A DNA stretch of 64,000 nt from Rhizobium ecuadorense (GCF_001187535.1 NZ_LFIO01001065.1:1-64000); one strand, 5' to 3'. Counted from the first letter of the stretch, positions 46,236 to 57,128 are shown. A program made the numbers and translations. The notes: generated by a model from the sequence alone, not told the origin.

Positions 46236-46595
46236 ATGACCGATCCAGCCGCAAAAACACTCGTGCCCGTCCTGCGAATCAGCTTCCCGGACGAGGATCG
46301 TCTCGGTCACGGCAAGATGGAGCTCTTGGAACATATCCGCGCCACCGGATCGATCTCGGCAGCGGGACGGGCGATGGACATGTCCTATCGCCGCGCATGG
46401 CTGCTGGTCAGCGAGATGAACCGGATGTTCCGCGAACAGGTGGTGGAGCCGCAGCGCGGCGGCCAGAAGGGCGGCGGCGCGGCGCTGACGCCGTTCGGCG
46501 AGGAATTGCTCGAGCGTTTCCGGCGGATGGAAAAGACGATGCGCGAAAGCCTCGCCGAGGATCTCGCCTGGCTCGAAGGCAAACGCAGTCTATAG
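46236..46595 (+). CDS. modE: ModE-type molybdate-responsive winged-helix regulator
   Basis: The 119-residue product has the ModE N-terminal LysR-like DNA-binding domain: MELLEHIRATGSISAAGRAMDMSYRRAWLLVSEMNRMF and GGAALTPFGEELLERFR. The C-terminal molybdate-binding domains of E. coli ModE are absent, as in several alphaproteobacterial short forms. It faces modC with 8 bases between stops. It likely acts at the Mo-boxes before modA; how a one-domain form senses molybdate is unclear. Confidence 0.85.
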   Translation: MTDPAAKTLVPVLRISFPDEDRLGHGKMELLEHIRATGSISAAGRAMDMSYRRAWLLVSEMNRMFREQVVEPQRGGQKGGGAALTPFGEELLERFRRMEKTMRESLAEDLAWLEGKRSL

Positions 46596-46603
46596 GAAAC
46601 GGA

Positions 46604-47671
46604 TCAGGCCTCCAGAGCCACCGTCTTGATGACGGCAAAGACTGTTTTGCCGGGCTGAAGATCGAGGCGCTCGCAGGAGAGCGTCGTGATGCGCGCGAGA
46701 ATGACGTCGCCGCCGCAATCGATCCGGATTTCCACCGTTCCGTCCTCGTCCGACGAGATCGCCGCGATCCTGCCTTCGAGAATGTTCAGCGCGCTGAGGC
46801 CCTCGGGCCTGGCGGTCGCCAGCATGACGTCGCGGGACGGGATGCGGATGCGCACCGGTCTGCCTGAAGCAAGCGCTGCACTCGGAATATGCAGTCGAGA
46901 GGATTTCAGGGCGACGGTTGACAGGCGGTGACGCGGATCGAAGCTTTCGACGGTGCCTTCGAGCAGCGCGCCTGCCTCTTTCCGATCGGCCGCCGCAGAG
47001 GGACGGCTCAATATGTCGACGGCCGGGCCGGTCGCTTCGACCTTGCCGTCGCTGAGGACGACGACCTGATTCGCCAGCCGCGCCACCTCGGCGATCGAAT
47101 GGCTTACATAGACGATCGGGATTATCGTCTCGTCGCGCAGCCGCTCCAGATAAGGCAGGATCTCGGCCTTGCGCGCCTCGTCGAGGGCGGCGAGCGGCTC
47201 GTCCATGAGAAGCAGGCGGGGCGCGGAGAGAAGGGCGCGACCGATGGCGACACGCTGCTTCTCGCCGCCGGAAAGTTTTGCGGGGCTGCGTTCCAGCAGC
47301 GGCTCGATGCCGAGCAGGTCGACGATGCGATCGAAGCTCTCGCCGCCTGCGGTTTTCGCCGCAAACCAGCGGCCGTAGGAGAGATTGGCGCGGACGCTGA
47401 GATGCGGGAAGAGCCGCGCCTCCTGGAAGACATAGCCGAAGCGGCGGCGGTGTTTCGGGACGAATAGGCCGGTTGCGGTTTCGGTCAGGGCCTCGCCGTC
47501 GAGGACGACGCGGCCTTCGTCCGGGCGGGCGAGGCCGGCGATGATGCGGATCAGCGAGGTCTTGCCGGAGCCGGAGCGGCCGAACAGCGCAGTGACGCCA
47601 CGCTCGGAGGTGAAGGCGGCGTCGAGCGAAAAGCCGCCGAGCTTCTGTTTTGCCGCGACGATCAGCGTCAT
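46604..47671 (-). CDS. modC: molybdate ABC transporter ATP-binding protein
   Basis: The 355-residue product has Walker [12 protein letters not shown] near 31, signature [15 protein letters not shown] near 128, Walker [15 protein letters not shown] near 152, and a C-terminal TOBE/mop domain (about 285-352, [27 protein letters not shown]) that binds molybdate. It powers molybdate uptake with ModB. ATG 47671 overlaps the modB stop in an ATGA junction. Confidence 0.95.
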   Translation of the reverse strand: MTLIVAAKQKLGGFSLDAAFTSERGVTALFGRSGSGKTSLIRIIAGLARPDEGRVVLDGEALTETATGLFVPKHRRRFGYVFQEARLFPHLSVRANLSYGRWFAAKTAGGESFDRIVDLLGIEPLLERSPAKLSGGEKQRVAIGRALLSAPRLLLMDEPLAALDEARKAEILPYLERLRDETIIPIVYVSHSIAEVARLANQVVVLSDGKVEATGPAVDILSRPSAAADRKEAGALLEGTVESFDPRHRLSTVALKSSRLHIPSAALASGRPVRIRIPSRDVMLATARPEGLSALNILEGRIAAISSDEDGTVEIRIDCGGDVILARITTLSCERLDLQPGKTVFAVIKTVALEA

Positions 47672-48363
47672 TCCGGATCGATCCTTTGGCCGGCGAGGCG
47701 GGCGAGGAATTCGGAGGCGAGCAGCGCGGCCATGGAAATGACGATGGCGACGAGCGTCAGGCGCAGCGCGCCGGCATCGCCCCCCGGCACCTGGGTGAAG
47801 GTGTAGATCGCTGATGACAGCGTCTGGGTTTCGCCGGGAATGTTGGAGACGAAGGTGATCGTCGCGCCGAATTCGCCCATGGCCTTGGCGAAGGACAGGA
47901 TCATGCCGGTGATGATGCCGGGCAGGGTCAGCGGCAGGGTGATCGTCAAAAAGACCCAGGCGGGACCGGCGCCGAGCGTTCCGGCCGCCTCCTCCAGCTT
48001 GCGGTCGACCGCCTCGATCGACAGGCGGATGCTGCGTACCATCAGCGGAAAGGCCATGACGGCGCAGGCGAGTGCTGCGCCCGTCCAGCGGAAGGAAAAG
48101 ACGATGCCGAAATACTGGTCGAGCAGGCTGCCAACCGGACCGCGGCGGCCGAACAGGATCAGGAGAAGGAAACCGGTGACGACTGGGGGCAGGATCAGCG
48201 GCAGGTGCACGATGCCGTTCAGCACCGACTTGCCCCAGAAGCGGCCGCGGGCAAGCAGCAGGGCGACGAGGATGCCGAAAGGCAGGCTCGCCAGCATGGC
48301 GACAAAAGAGACGCGCAGGCTGAGCAGGATCGCCGTCCATTCCTCATTGCTCAGGCCGAACAT
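47668..48363 (-). CDS. modB: molybdate ABC transporter permease
   Basis: The 231-residue product has about five membrane helices and the EAA-loop [28 protein letters not shown] near 130, typical of ModB. The start was placed at ATG 48363 ([19 protein letters not shown]); a longer frame would run into the intergenic repeat. It is separated from modA by 318 bases, unusual for a mod operon. Confidence 0.93.
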   Translation of the reverse strand: MFGLSNEEWTAILLSLRVSFVAMLASLPFGILVALLLARGRFWGKSVLNGIVHLPLILPPVVTGFLLLILFGRRGPVGSLLDQYFGIVFSFRWTGAALACAVMAFPLMVRSIRLSIEAVDRKLEEAAGTLGAGPAWVFLTITLPLTLPGIITGMILSFAKAMGEFGATITFVSNIPGETQTLSSAIYTFTQVPGGDAGALRLTLVAIVISMAALLASEFLARLAGQRIDPE

Positions 48364-48457
48364 ATCCAAACGAAATTGTCTCCATGAAATTTGAAGGCTG
48401 CCGAGGCGATTGCCTGTTTGATGACAAACCTCGTTCTTTACCGGCGTCACCCGATGC

Positions 48458-48635
48458 CGGCCCCTCATCCGCCTGCCGGCACCGACCGGGGTCGAGCCAC
48501 GCGTCTCGACCCGTCCTTCGGACCCCCGTAAAACGGGGCGAAGGGGATATGCCGCGCCCTCTCCGTCCCCACCAACCTTTCGCAGGGCACGTCCCCTCGC
48601 CCCGTTTACGGGGAGAGGGTTAGGGTGAGGGGCCG
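48458..48635. repeat. 178-bp nested palindromic repeat between modA and modB
   Basis: Outer arms CGGCCCCTCA (48458-48467) and TGAGGGGCCG (48626-48635) are exact reverse complements. Inside, CCCCGTAAAACGGGGCGAAG near 48524 faces CTCGCCCCGTTTACGGGG near 48596, each also self-complementary. This is a rhizobial mosaic-type element. It fills most of the 318-base gap and would be transcribed with modABC, forming strong RNA structure. Nothing else was seen in the gap. Confidence 0.8.
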
Positions 48636-48681
48636 CTTCACGCTAAGCCGTCACCATCGATTCCGCAATCAATTCAACCCA

Positions 48682-49467
48682 TCATTTCAGGACAGTAAAA
48701 CCCTGCGCCGTGAAAAAGGCGGCTGCCTTATCGGATTTCAGGAAGTCGAGATAGGCTGCGGCGTCCGGGTTCTTGCTCTCGGCAAGAATGGCGGCCGGAT
48801 AGATGATCGGTGGATGCGAATCGGCCGGGAAGGTGCCGACGATGGCGACACCCTGATCGGCGGCGGCATCCGTCTGGTAGACGATGCCATAGGGCGCCTC
48901 GCCGCGGGAGACGAGGGCAAGGGCGGCGCGGACGCTTTCGGCGCCGGCGACCTTGCTTTCCACGAATTTCCAGACGCCGAGCTTTTCCAGCGCGGCCATG
49001 GCGTATTTGCCGGCCGGAACCGATTTCGGCTCACCCATGGCCAGCTTGCCGTCACCCAAAAGCGCTGCGAGATCGAAGCCCGGCTTGATCTCGACCGGCT
49101 TTGCCTTGGCCTTTTCAGCAACGAGCACGATCCGGTTGCCGAGCAGGTTAGAACGGCTGTCGGCCTTGATGAGGCTCTTCCCGGCGAGGTAATCCATCCA
49201 GGCAAGGTCGGCCGAGATGAAGATATCGGCGGGTGCTGCGTTCTCGATCTGCTTGGCGAGCGCCCCGCTTGCCGCATAGGAGGCGACGGCTTGCCTGCCG
49301 CTTTCCTTGGCCCAGGCGGCATTGGCGGCATCGAGCGCCTCCTTGAGGCTTGCCGCGGCAAAGACCGTGAGCTTTTCGGCTGCGGTGGCAGGCGTCGGCA
49401 GCGCTGCTGCGCCAAGCCACAGGGCCGTGATTGCGGCGGTTGCCATCCATTGGCGGCGGTTCTGCAT
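48682..49467 (-). CDS. modA: molybdate-binding periplasmic protein
   Basis: The 261-residue product has a signal peptide (about 1-29, ending TPATAAE) and the ModA pattern LTVFAAASLKEALDAANAAW, DIFISADLAWMDYL near 90, and GEAPYGIVYQTDAAADQGVAIVG near 185. It binds molybdate in the periplasm for ModBC. Two Mo-box-like sites lie upstream, at 49486-49509 and 49530-49553. Confidence 0.95.
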   Translation of the reverse strand: MQNRRQWMATAAITALWLGAAALPTPATAAEKLTVFAAASLKEALDAANAAWAKESGRQAVASYAASGALAKQIENAAPADIFISADLAWMDYLAGKSLIKADSRSNLLGNRIVLVAEKAKAKPVEIKPGFDLAALLGDGKLAMGEPKSVPAGKYAMAALEKLGVWKFVESKVAGAESVRAALALVSRGEAPYGIVYQTDAAADQGVAIVGTFPADSHPPIIYPAAILAESKNPDAAAYLDFLKSDKAAAFFTAQGFTVLK

Positions 49468-49485
49468 AATTTACTCCCAAGAGTT

Positions 49486-49509
49486 CGAAATATTTCGACG
49501 AATATAACG
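49486..49509. promoter_or_regulatory. Mo-box 1 (ModE-type operator) before modA
   Basis: CGAAATATT, six bases, AATATAACG. The right half equals the ModE half-site consensus (reverse of CGTTATATT); the left half differs at two positions. It is centred about 30 bases before the modA start codon, suited to repression when molybdate is plentiful. Confidence 0.7.
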
Positions 49510-49529
49510 GTGCTCCCGCTTTGGCTAGT

Positions 49530-49553
49530 GGATGTATTCAGGAAAATATAACG
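49530..49553. promoter_or_regulatory. Mo-box 2 before modA
   Basis: GGATGTATT, six bases, AATATAACG. The right half is again perfect and the left matches 6 of 9. Its spacing from box 1 is 44 bases, about four helical turns, which would allow cooperative binding on one DNA face. Confidence 0.6.
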
Positions 49554-49740
49554 GCATTGGTTGACCGTTCGGGCATTCACCTATTCGGGAAGCGCATGGC
49601 TTTGTGAGAAACGGAAATCGGCGGACGCGCAGCCTTCCCAATGAGCGCCAATCCGCAAACCGACAGGGCCTGCCTTTGCGGCTACCTCGCTGGGTTGCAC
49701 CTAAAAACGGCAGTATTTCGCGGGCCGTCCTCGGAAGGAT

Positions 49741-49761
49741 TGCAGCACTCGCATTGCTGCA
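49741..49761. promoter_or_regulatory. inverted repeat just upstream of the small-RNA promoter
   Basis: TGCAGCA (49741-49747) and TGCTGCA (49755-49761) are exact reverse complements around a 7-base spacer, ending 9 bases before the -35. It could be an operator of the small RNA. No known regulator motif is recognised. Confidence 0.35.
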
Positions 49762-49770
49762 TTGCACAAA

Positions 49771-49799
49771 TTGATATTCACCTTCCCGCGGAATATGGT
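49771..49799 (+). promoter_or_regulatory. promoter of the alpha-r14-like small RNA
   Basis: TTGATA (49771-49776), 17 bases, TATGGT (49794-49799). Expected transcription start is near 49805-49807, just before the first stem-loop. Confidence 0.65.
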
Positions 49800-49804
49800 A
49801 GAAC

Positions 49805-49925
49805 AGACTCATCGAAACGGCTTCTCCTCCTCCCATAGCCGTTCGATAGGGTCGACAACACTCCTCCTCCCAGTTGTCGATCGAGTTTATAAGCCCGACG
49901 GATCCTCCCCCGTCGGGCTTTCTCG
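49805..49925 (+). ncRNA. alpha-r14-family-like trans-acting small RNA with three CCUCC loops
   Basis: About 120 nt with three stem-loops. SL1: AACGGCT (49816-49822) with AGCCGTT (49837-49843), loop containing CTCCTCCTCCC. SL2: CGACAAC (49853-49859) with GTTGTCG (49873-49879), loop CTCCTCCTCCC. SL3: AAGCCCGACGG (49891-49901) with CCGTCGGGCTT (49910-49920), loop with TCCTCC, ending as a terminator. Repeated anti-Shine-Dalgarno loops are the hallmark of the rhizobial alpha-r14 family (NfeR1/Smr14C2 in Sinorhizobium), Hfq-linked repressors of many mRNAs. A promoter at good distance supports a free-standing gene. Naming rests on structure, not on a search. Confidence 0.82.
49891..49925 (+). terminator. 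terminator of the small RNA
   Basis: An 11-bp perfect stem followed by TCTCGTTT. On the minus strand the same hairpin lies 27 bases after the nadD stop and may also end the proB-proA-nadD transcript, although no good T-tract follows there. Confidence 0.75.
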
Positions 49926-49951
49926 TTTCCGGGATTTCCTTGAAAATCAGC

Positions 49952-50587
49952 CTATTCGGCACTGCCCGGCAGCGCGCCGTTGCGGATTGCCGTCGAGCTC
50001 AGGCCGGAGCGCGGCCCGTGGATGAAGGTCCAGGCCGGCGCGGGTTTCTTCCAGAGAATGCGCGCGTCGTCCTCGTCGACACGGGCGAAATCGAAGGTCC
50101 TGGTCATCTTCGAGGAGAGGTAGGAGAGCGTGGCACCCGGCCGGTCGATCACGGCGATCGGGAAGGTGCGGACGATTTCCTGCCATTTCTGCCATTTGTG
50201 GAAGGTCTGCAGCCCGTCGGCGCCCATGATCCAGATGAAATGCACATGCGGATTGCGGGCCTTGACGCGGGCGAGCGTATTGGCGGTGTAGCTGACGCCA
50301 AGCGACTGTTCGAAAGCGGTGACCTTGACGCGCGGATCGGCGGCGACACGCTCGCTTTCGGCAATGCGCTCGGCAAGTGGCGCCAGCTGGTTGCGGCTCT
50401 TCAGCGGATTGCCGGGGGTGACCATCCACCAGAGCTGGTCGAGGCCTAGCCGCTTGATGGCGATCTCGGCGACCAGCGCGTGGCCCTGGTGCGGCGGATT
50501 GAACGAACCGCCGAACAGACCGACGACCATGCCGCGCTCGCTGTGCGGCATGCGGAGATAATGCCGGTCCAAACTCTCCGCCGTCAC
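49952..50587 (-). CDS. nadD: nicotinate-nucleotide adenylyltransferase
   Basis: The 211-residue product has the nucleotidyltransferase start VGLFGGSFNPPHQGHALVAE near 22, with the HxGH motif, and the C-terminal ISSTxIR-like GLSSTAIRNGALPG. It adenylates nicotinate mononucleotide in NAD synthesis. The GTG start (50587) lies two bases from the proA stop. An internal ATG (MVVGLFGG) is less likely because of upstream coupling. In many relatives rsfS follows directly; here the mod region intervenes. Confidence 0.93.
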   Translation of the reverse strand: MTAESLDRHYLRMPHSERGMVVGLFGGSFNPPHQGHALVAEIAIKRLGLDQLWWMVTPGNPLKSRNQLAPLAERIAESERVAADPRVKVTAFEQSLGVSYTANTLARVKARNPHVHFIWIMGADGLQTFHKWQKWQEIVRTFPIAVIDRPGATLSYLSSKMTRTFDFARVDEDDARILWKKPAPAWTFIHGPRSGLSSTAIRNGALPGSAE

Positions 50588-50588
50588 G

Positions 50589-51864
50589 TCAGGGCCGCGT
50601 CTGTCCGGTGCCGTGCACCCGATATTTGAACGAGGTCAGCTGCTCGACGCCGACCGGGCCGCGGGCATGCATCTTGCCGGTGGCGATGCCGATTTCCGCG
50701 CCCATGCCGAACTCGCCGCCATCGGCAAACTGCGTCGAGGCATTGTGCAGCAGGATCGCCGAATCGACTTCGGTGAAGAAACGCGCGACGACATCGGGGT
50801 CCTCGGCGATCACGGCCTCGGTGTGGTTCGAGGAATATTTCTGAATATGGGCGATCGCGCCGGATATGCCGTCGACGACGGCGACCGAAATGATCGCGTC
50901 GAGATATTCGGTCGACCAGTCCTCCTCGGTCGCGGGCTTCAGGCCGGGGGCGACCTTCAGCACTGTCGGCGAAGCGCGGACCTCGCAGCCGGCATTCGTG
51001 AGAACCTCGAGCAGCGGCGTCAGATGCGTGCCGATTGCAGCGCCATCGACAAGCAGGGTTTCGGCGGCGCCGCAGATGCCGGTGCGGCGCATTTTGGCAT
51101 TGACGACGATCTGCTTGGCCATCTCGATATCGGCCGAGCCATCGACATAGATATGGCAGAGGCCTTCGAGATGGGCAAAGACCGGCACGCGGGCCTCGCT
51201 CTGCACGCGGGCGACCAGGCTCTTGCCGCCGCGCGGCACGATGACGTCGATCGTCCCGTCCAAGCCGCGCAGCATGGCGCCGACGGCGGCCCGGTCGGTG
51301 ACGGGAACGAGTTGGATAGCATGCTCTGGAAGGCCGGCCGCCTTCAGGCCCTCGACGAGGCAGGCATGGATCGCCTGCGATGAACGGCGCGAATCCGAAC
51401 CGCAGCGCAGGATGACGGCATTGCCCGCCTTGAGGCAGAGGGCGCCGGCATCGGCGGTGACGTTCGGCCGGCTTTCGAAAATGACGCCGATGACGCCGAG
51501 CGGCGTGCGGACGCGCTCGATCTTCAACCCGTTCGGCCGGTCCCAGGCGGCGATGACTTCGCCGACGGGATCGGCAAGGGCGGCAATGGCGTGGATTCCC
51601 TCGGCCATTTCGGCGACGCGCTTGTCGTTCAGCGTCAGCCGGTCGACGAAGGAGGCGAGCATGTCGCTGCCTTCGGTGTCTTTCAGGTCCTTGGCATTCT
51701 CGGCAAGGATCTCGGCCTTGTTGGCCAGGAGCGCATCGGCCATAGCGTTCAGCGCCCTGTTCTTGACCTCGGTGGATGCAAAGCTCAGCGGTCGCGCGGC
51801 AGCCTTTGCCTTGCGGCCGATGTCATTCATCAGCGCGTCAATGTCGGGGCTTGCCGCAACGGTC

Positions 51865-51872
<8 letters not shown>
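50589..51872 (-). CDS. proA: glutamate-5-semialdehyde dehydrogenase
   Basis: The 427-residue product has the gamma-glutamyl phosphate reductase pattern: [35 protein letters not shown] near 120, [15 protein letters not shown] near 212, and the catalytic Cys in [18 protein letters not shown] near 260. It is the second step of proline synthesis. It overlaps proB by 8 bases. Confidence 0.97.
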
Positions 51873-54187
<2,315 letters not shown>

Positions 54188-54199
54188 TCAAAGATTATC

Positions 54200-55066
54200 G
54201 TGAATTTTGCGAGCTATAACATACAGTACGGCTTCGGTCTCGACGGCAGATACGATCTCGCGCGCATTGCCCGGAGCCTTGAGGGCGCCGATATCATCGC
54301 GCTGCAGGAGGTGACCCGGGGCTTCGCGCGCAACGGTTTTGCCGACATGGCGGCCGACCTTGCCGCCTTCTTTCCCGACCATTTCTGGGTGTATGGGCCG
54401 GCCTGCGACCTGCATGTCGAGGCTGCCGGAAGCGAGCGTCAGCCGGTGCGGGGCATGCGTTTCCAGTTCGGCAATATGGTGCTGTCGCGCTGGCCGATCC
54501 TTTCGACCCGGACGCTGCTTCTGCCGCGCAGCCGCACGATCGGCAAGATCAATCTTCAGCGCGGTGCCACCGAGGCGGTGATCGCGACGCCCGGAGGCGC
54601 GATCCGCGTCTATTCCGTCCATCTCGACCACGTCTCTCCGGACGAGCGCATCCGCCAGCTGCAATGTTTGAACGCGCATATCAACGCTTTCGTCCACGAA
54701 GGCGGGTCGCTGACGGGGGGTGGTGAATTCGATCTGCCGGAGCCGCCGCTGCCGGAGGATTACGTCATCATGGGCGATTTCAACATGGAGCCGGAATCGC
54801 CGGAATATTGCGCGCTTGCCGGTGCCGGCGGCGGATATTACGGCCGCATCGCCCGGATCGGCACGCCGGTCGACGCCTTTGCGGCGCTCGAAGCTTACCG
54901 CCCGGAGAGCTACAGCTGGATGAATCCCGAAGATCACGGCGAACGCATGCATCTCGATTATTGCTTCGTCAGTTGCGGCCTCAAGGGCCGGTTGCAATCC
55001 GCCCGGATCGATACGCAATCCGTCGGCTCCGATCATTTCCCGCTATGGGTCGAGATCGGGAATTGA
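54200..55066 (+). CDS. endonuclease/exonuclease/phosphatase family protein
   Basis: The 288-residue product has the EEP fold landmarks: FASYNIQYGFGLDG near 3, IIALQEVTRG near 33 (metal Glu), VYSVHLDHVSPDERIRQL near 145, YVIMGDFNMEPESPEY near 195, and C-terminal GSDHFPLWVEI with the catalytic His. Substrates range from nucleic acid to phospholipid. The start is unusual. GTG 54200 is 12 bases after GGAGG, while an in-frame ATT at 54194 has ideal spacing and could initiate. It is alone on the + strand inside the obgE-rplU series. Confidence 0.82.
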   Translation: MNFASYNIQYGFGLDGRYDLARIARSLEGADIIALQEVTRGFARNGFADMAADLAAFFPDHFWVYGPACDLHVEAAGSERQPVRGMRFQFGNMVLSRWPILSTRTLLLPRSRTIGKINLQRGATEAVIATPGGAIRVYSVHLDHVSPDERIRQLQCLNAHINAFVHEGGSLTGGGEFDLPEPPLPEDYVIMGDFNMEPESPEYCALAGAGGGYYGRIARIGTPVDAFAALEAYRPESYSWMNPEDHGERMHLDYCFVSCGLKGRLQSARIDTQSVGSDHFPLWVEIGN

Positions 55067-55107
55067 CGGAGACGCCGCCACGGGCGGCGGCGGCATCTCC
55101 TTTTTGT

Positions 55108-55695
55108 TTACGCCACCTTGCGTGGCTGCAGCATGCCCGGCTGCAGCACGGTCTCGATGTGCGACACCATGGTGTTGCGGGCGAAACAATAGATTTCGCC
55201 GCAGCCCGTCATGCGGAAACCGAGCTTCTCCTGCAATCGCAGCGAAGCCGGGTTGTCGGCGAAGACGCCGGAATGGATCGGCGTTTCCGGCATGCGGCGC
55301 GAAAAGCGCTCGACAATTCCAGCCACCGCCTCGCTCATATAGCCGCGCCGCCAGTAGTAGCGGTTCAGCCAATAGCCGAGGTGCCAGCGGCCGTGACGCA
55401 GTTCGATCGAGACGTTGCCGATATGGACATCGTCCTTGCCGGTGATCGCCAACGGCCAGTCCGGCAGGGCGCCCGAGGTGACCGGGACCAGCCAGTCCAG
55501 CGCATCCTGCCGGTCGAACGGCGAGGCGACGCGGGACAGCATGCGCGTGACGGCGAAATCGGAAAGCGATTCCGCAATGTCAGGCGCATCGCTCAGCCTG
55601 TGGGGGCGGAGCGTCAGCCGGGCGGTCGAGATGACAGGCGCGGGGCCCGGCATCATCGGCTTGACCTCCGGCCTTTGCAGCGCGGTCGTGCTCAT
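55108..55695 (-). CDS. GNAT acetyltransferase, RimJ/RimL-like (second of a pair)
   Basis: The 195-residue product has STARLTLRPHRLSDAPDIAE near 24 and the acetyl-CoA region ELRHGRWHLGYWLNRYYWRRGYMSEAVAGIVE near 100-130, then NPASLRLQEKLGF. This is the RimJ/RimL-type N-acetyltransferase pattern; the acceptor is unknown. ATG 55695 overlaps the stop of the upstream GNAT gene (ATGA). Such a pair between rpmA and obgE appears to be a rhizobial arrangement. Confidence 0.87.
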   Translation of the reverse strand: MSTTALQRPEVKPMMPGPAPVISTARLTLRPHRLSDAPDIAESLSDFAVTRMLSRVASPFDRQDALDWLVPVTSGALPDWPLAITGKDDVHIGNVSIELRHGRWHLGYWLNRYYWRRGYMSEAVAGIVERFSRRMPETPIHSGVFADNPASLRLQEKLGFRMTGCGEIYCFARNTMVSHIETVLQPGMLQPRKVA

Positions 55696-56348
55696 GCGAT
55701 GTTCCCCCAGCTTCTGAGCGACATCCAGGTCTTGCGGTCGAGCCTGTACCATTCCACCGGCACGTTGCTGCCGAGCGCCAGCGAGGCGGCAAGCCCCGAT
55801 CCCTGGAACTGGAAGCCGCACTTCTGGATGACGCGGCGCGAGGCGACGTTCATCACCCGGCAGCGGGCGTCGATCTGATCGACGTCCTGGCGGGTTCTGA
55901 ACACCATATCGACCAGGGCATGGCAGGCCTCGGTCGTATAGCCCTTGTTCCAATAGGGCTCGCCCAGCCAGTAACCGATCTCGACAGTCCTGCCGTCGGC
56001 ATGCGGCTCGACACCGCAGCAACCGATAAAGGCGCCGTTTTCGGCTTTGGTGATTGCATAGACGCACTTGCCAATCTCGCCTTTTTTCGTGCGACGCACG
56101 AAGTCGGCAGCATCATCGGCGGTATAAGGGTGCGGCATACGCGATACCATGGTGGCGACTTTGGCGTTATTGGCGAGATGGGCAAGGGCGTCGATGTCTT
56201 CTTCGTGGGGCGCGCGCATGACGAGCCTTTCCGATAACAAGACAGGGCAATCGGTCCTTAACCGCTCCGGCCTCAGCCGTTCTTCGGAAGACACCTGGCC
56301 TTCCCGGGGCGACCGTGATTGGTCTACCCTTAACAATTCGCCTTGCAT
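55692..56348 (-). CDS. GNAT acetyltransferase, RimJ/RimL-like (first of a pair)
   Basis: The 218-residue product has a polar N-terminal extension of about 30 residues, then CPVLLSERLVMRAPHEEDIDALAHLANN, VEIGYWLGEPYWNKGYTTEACHALVD near 130 with the acetyl-CoA loop, and NVASRRVIQKCGF. It is homologous to its downstream neighbour, suggesting old duplication. ATG 56348 follows GGAGGACTGAAC. A strong terminator hairpin lies 25 bases upstream, so it may have its own promoter or depend on read-through from rpmA. Confidence 0.87.
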   Translation of the reverse strand: MQGELLRVDQSRSPREGQVSSEERLRPERLRTDCPVLLSERLVMRAPHEEDIDALAHLANNAKVATMVSRMPHPYTADDAADFVRRTKKGEIGKCVYAITKAENGAFIGCCGVEPHADGRTVEIGYWLGEPYWNKGYTTEACHALVDMVFRTRQDVDQIDARCRVMNVASRRVIQKCGFQFQGSGLAASLALGSNVPVEWYRLDRKTWMSLRSWGNIA

Positions 56349-56372
56349 GTTCAGTCCTCCTGTTTGGACAAA

Positions 56373-56408
56373 GAAAAAGGGGAGATGGCGCCCCATCTCC
56401 CCTGTTTT
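56373..56408 (-). terminator. rpmA terminator
   Basis: GGGGAGATGG (56379-56388) pairs with CCATCTCCCC (56393-56402). On the minus strand TTTTTCTTTG follows. It separates the ribosomal-protein transcript from the GNAT genes. Confidence 0.85.
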
Positions 56409-56473
56409 CTGGACTGAACCTGGTACGGCCAGCCGGGTCGATGAGACGCCGGCTGTTTTAGAGCGCTACCGGC

Positions 56474-56743
56474 TTATTCCGCTGCTTCCGCTTTCGGCAT
56501 GACAGACACGTAGACGCGACCGTTGGCCTTCGTTCGGTAGTTCACATTGCCGGCGGTAAGCGCAAAAATCGTGTGATCCTTGCCGAGGCCGACGTTGGAA
56601 CCCGGATGCCACTGCGTCCCGCGCTGACGCACGAGGATGTTACCTGCGATGACGGCTTCGCCGCCGAACTTCTTCACGCCAAGGCGCTTGGATTCGGAAT
56701 CGCGACCGTTGCGCGAGGAACCGCCAGCTTTTTTGTGTGCCAT
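56474..56743 (-). CDS. rpmA: 50S ribosomal protein L27
   Basis: The 89-residue product starts [24 protein letters not shown] and contains [28 protein letters not shown]. The N-terminal tail reaches the peptidyl transferase centre. The start follows GGAGAACTCC. It lies 33 bases after rplU. Confidence 0.98.
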   Translation of the reverse strand: MAHKKAGGSSRNGRDSESKRLGVKKFGGEAVIAGNILVRQRGTQWHPGSNVGLGKDHTIFALTAGNVNYRTKANGRVYVSVMPKAEAAE

Positions 56744-56776
56744 TGGAGTTCTCCTTCAAACCTTGTCCCGTTGATC

Positions 56777-57094
56777 TTACTTGGCAGCCACGATGTCCGT
56801 GATACGGACGACCGTGTGATGCTGACGATGGCCGCGCGAACGCTTCGAATTCTGACGGCGGCGCTTCTTGAAGGCGATGACCTTCTTGCCGCGGTTCTGT
56901 TCGACGACTTCTGCCTTGACAGAGGCGCCGGTAACGAAGGGCGCACCGATCGCAGCGTCGGCGCCTTCGCCGATCACGAGCACTTCGGTGAATTCAATGG
57001 AGTCGCCAGCGGTGGCTTCCAGCTTTTCGATGGTCAGCACGTCGTTGGCTGCCACACGGTACTGTTTACCGCCGGTCTTGATGACTGCGAACAT
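56777..57094 (-). CDS. rplU: 50S ribosomal protein L21
   Basis: The 105-residue product starts [14 protein letters not shown] and ends in the basic [29 protein letters not shown] tail typical of L21. It binds 23S rRNA near L20. It is first in the rplU-rpmA transcript, behind a leader of about 170 nt. Confidence 0.98.
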   Translation of the reverse strand: MFAVIKTGGKQYRVAANDVLTIEKLEATAGDSIEFTEVLVIGEGADAAIGAPFVTGASVKAEVVEQNRGKKVIAFKKRRRQNSKRSRGHRQHHTVVRITDIVAAK

Positions 57095-57128
57095 TTTTTA
57101 TCCTTTCATGTTCGTTCCAGCTCTCCCC

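Noticed and set aside
46604..48340. Single 578-residue fusion containing ModC
   Set aside because: The N-terminal part is an out-of-frame reading of modB; the real ModC starts at 47671 in an ATGA junction.
49525..49962. 145-codon minus frame between modA and nadD
   Set aside because: It runs through the small RNA, its promoter and a Mo-box; Cys/Arg/Pro-rich without family similarity.
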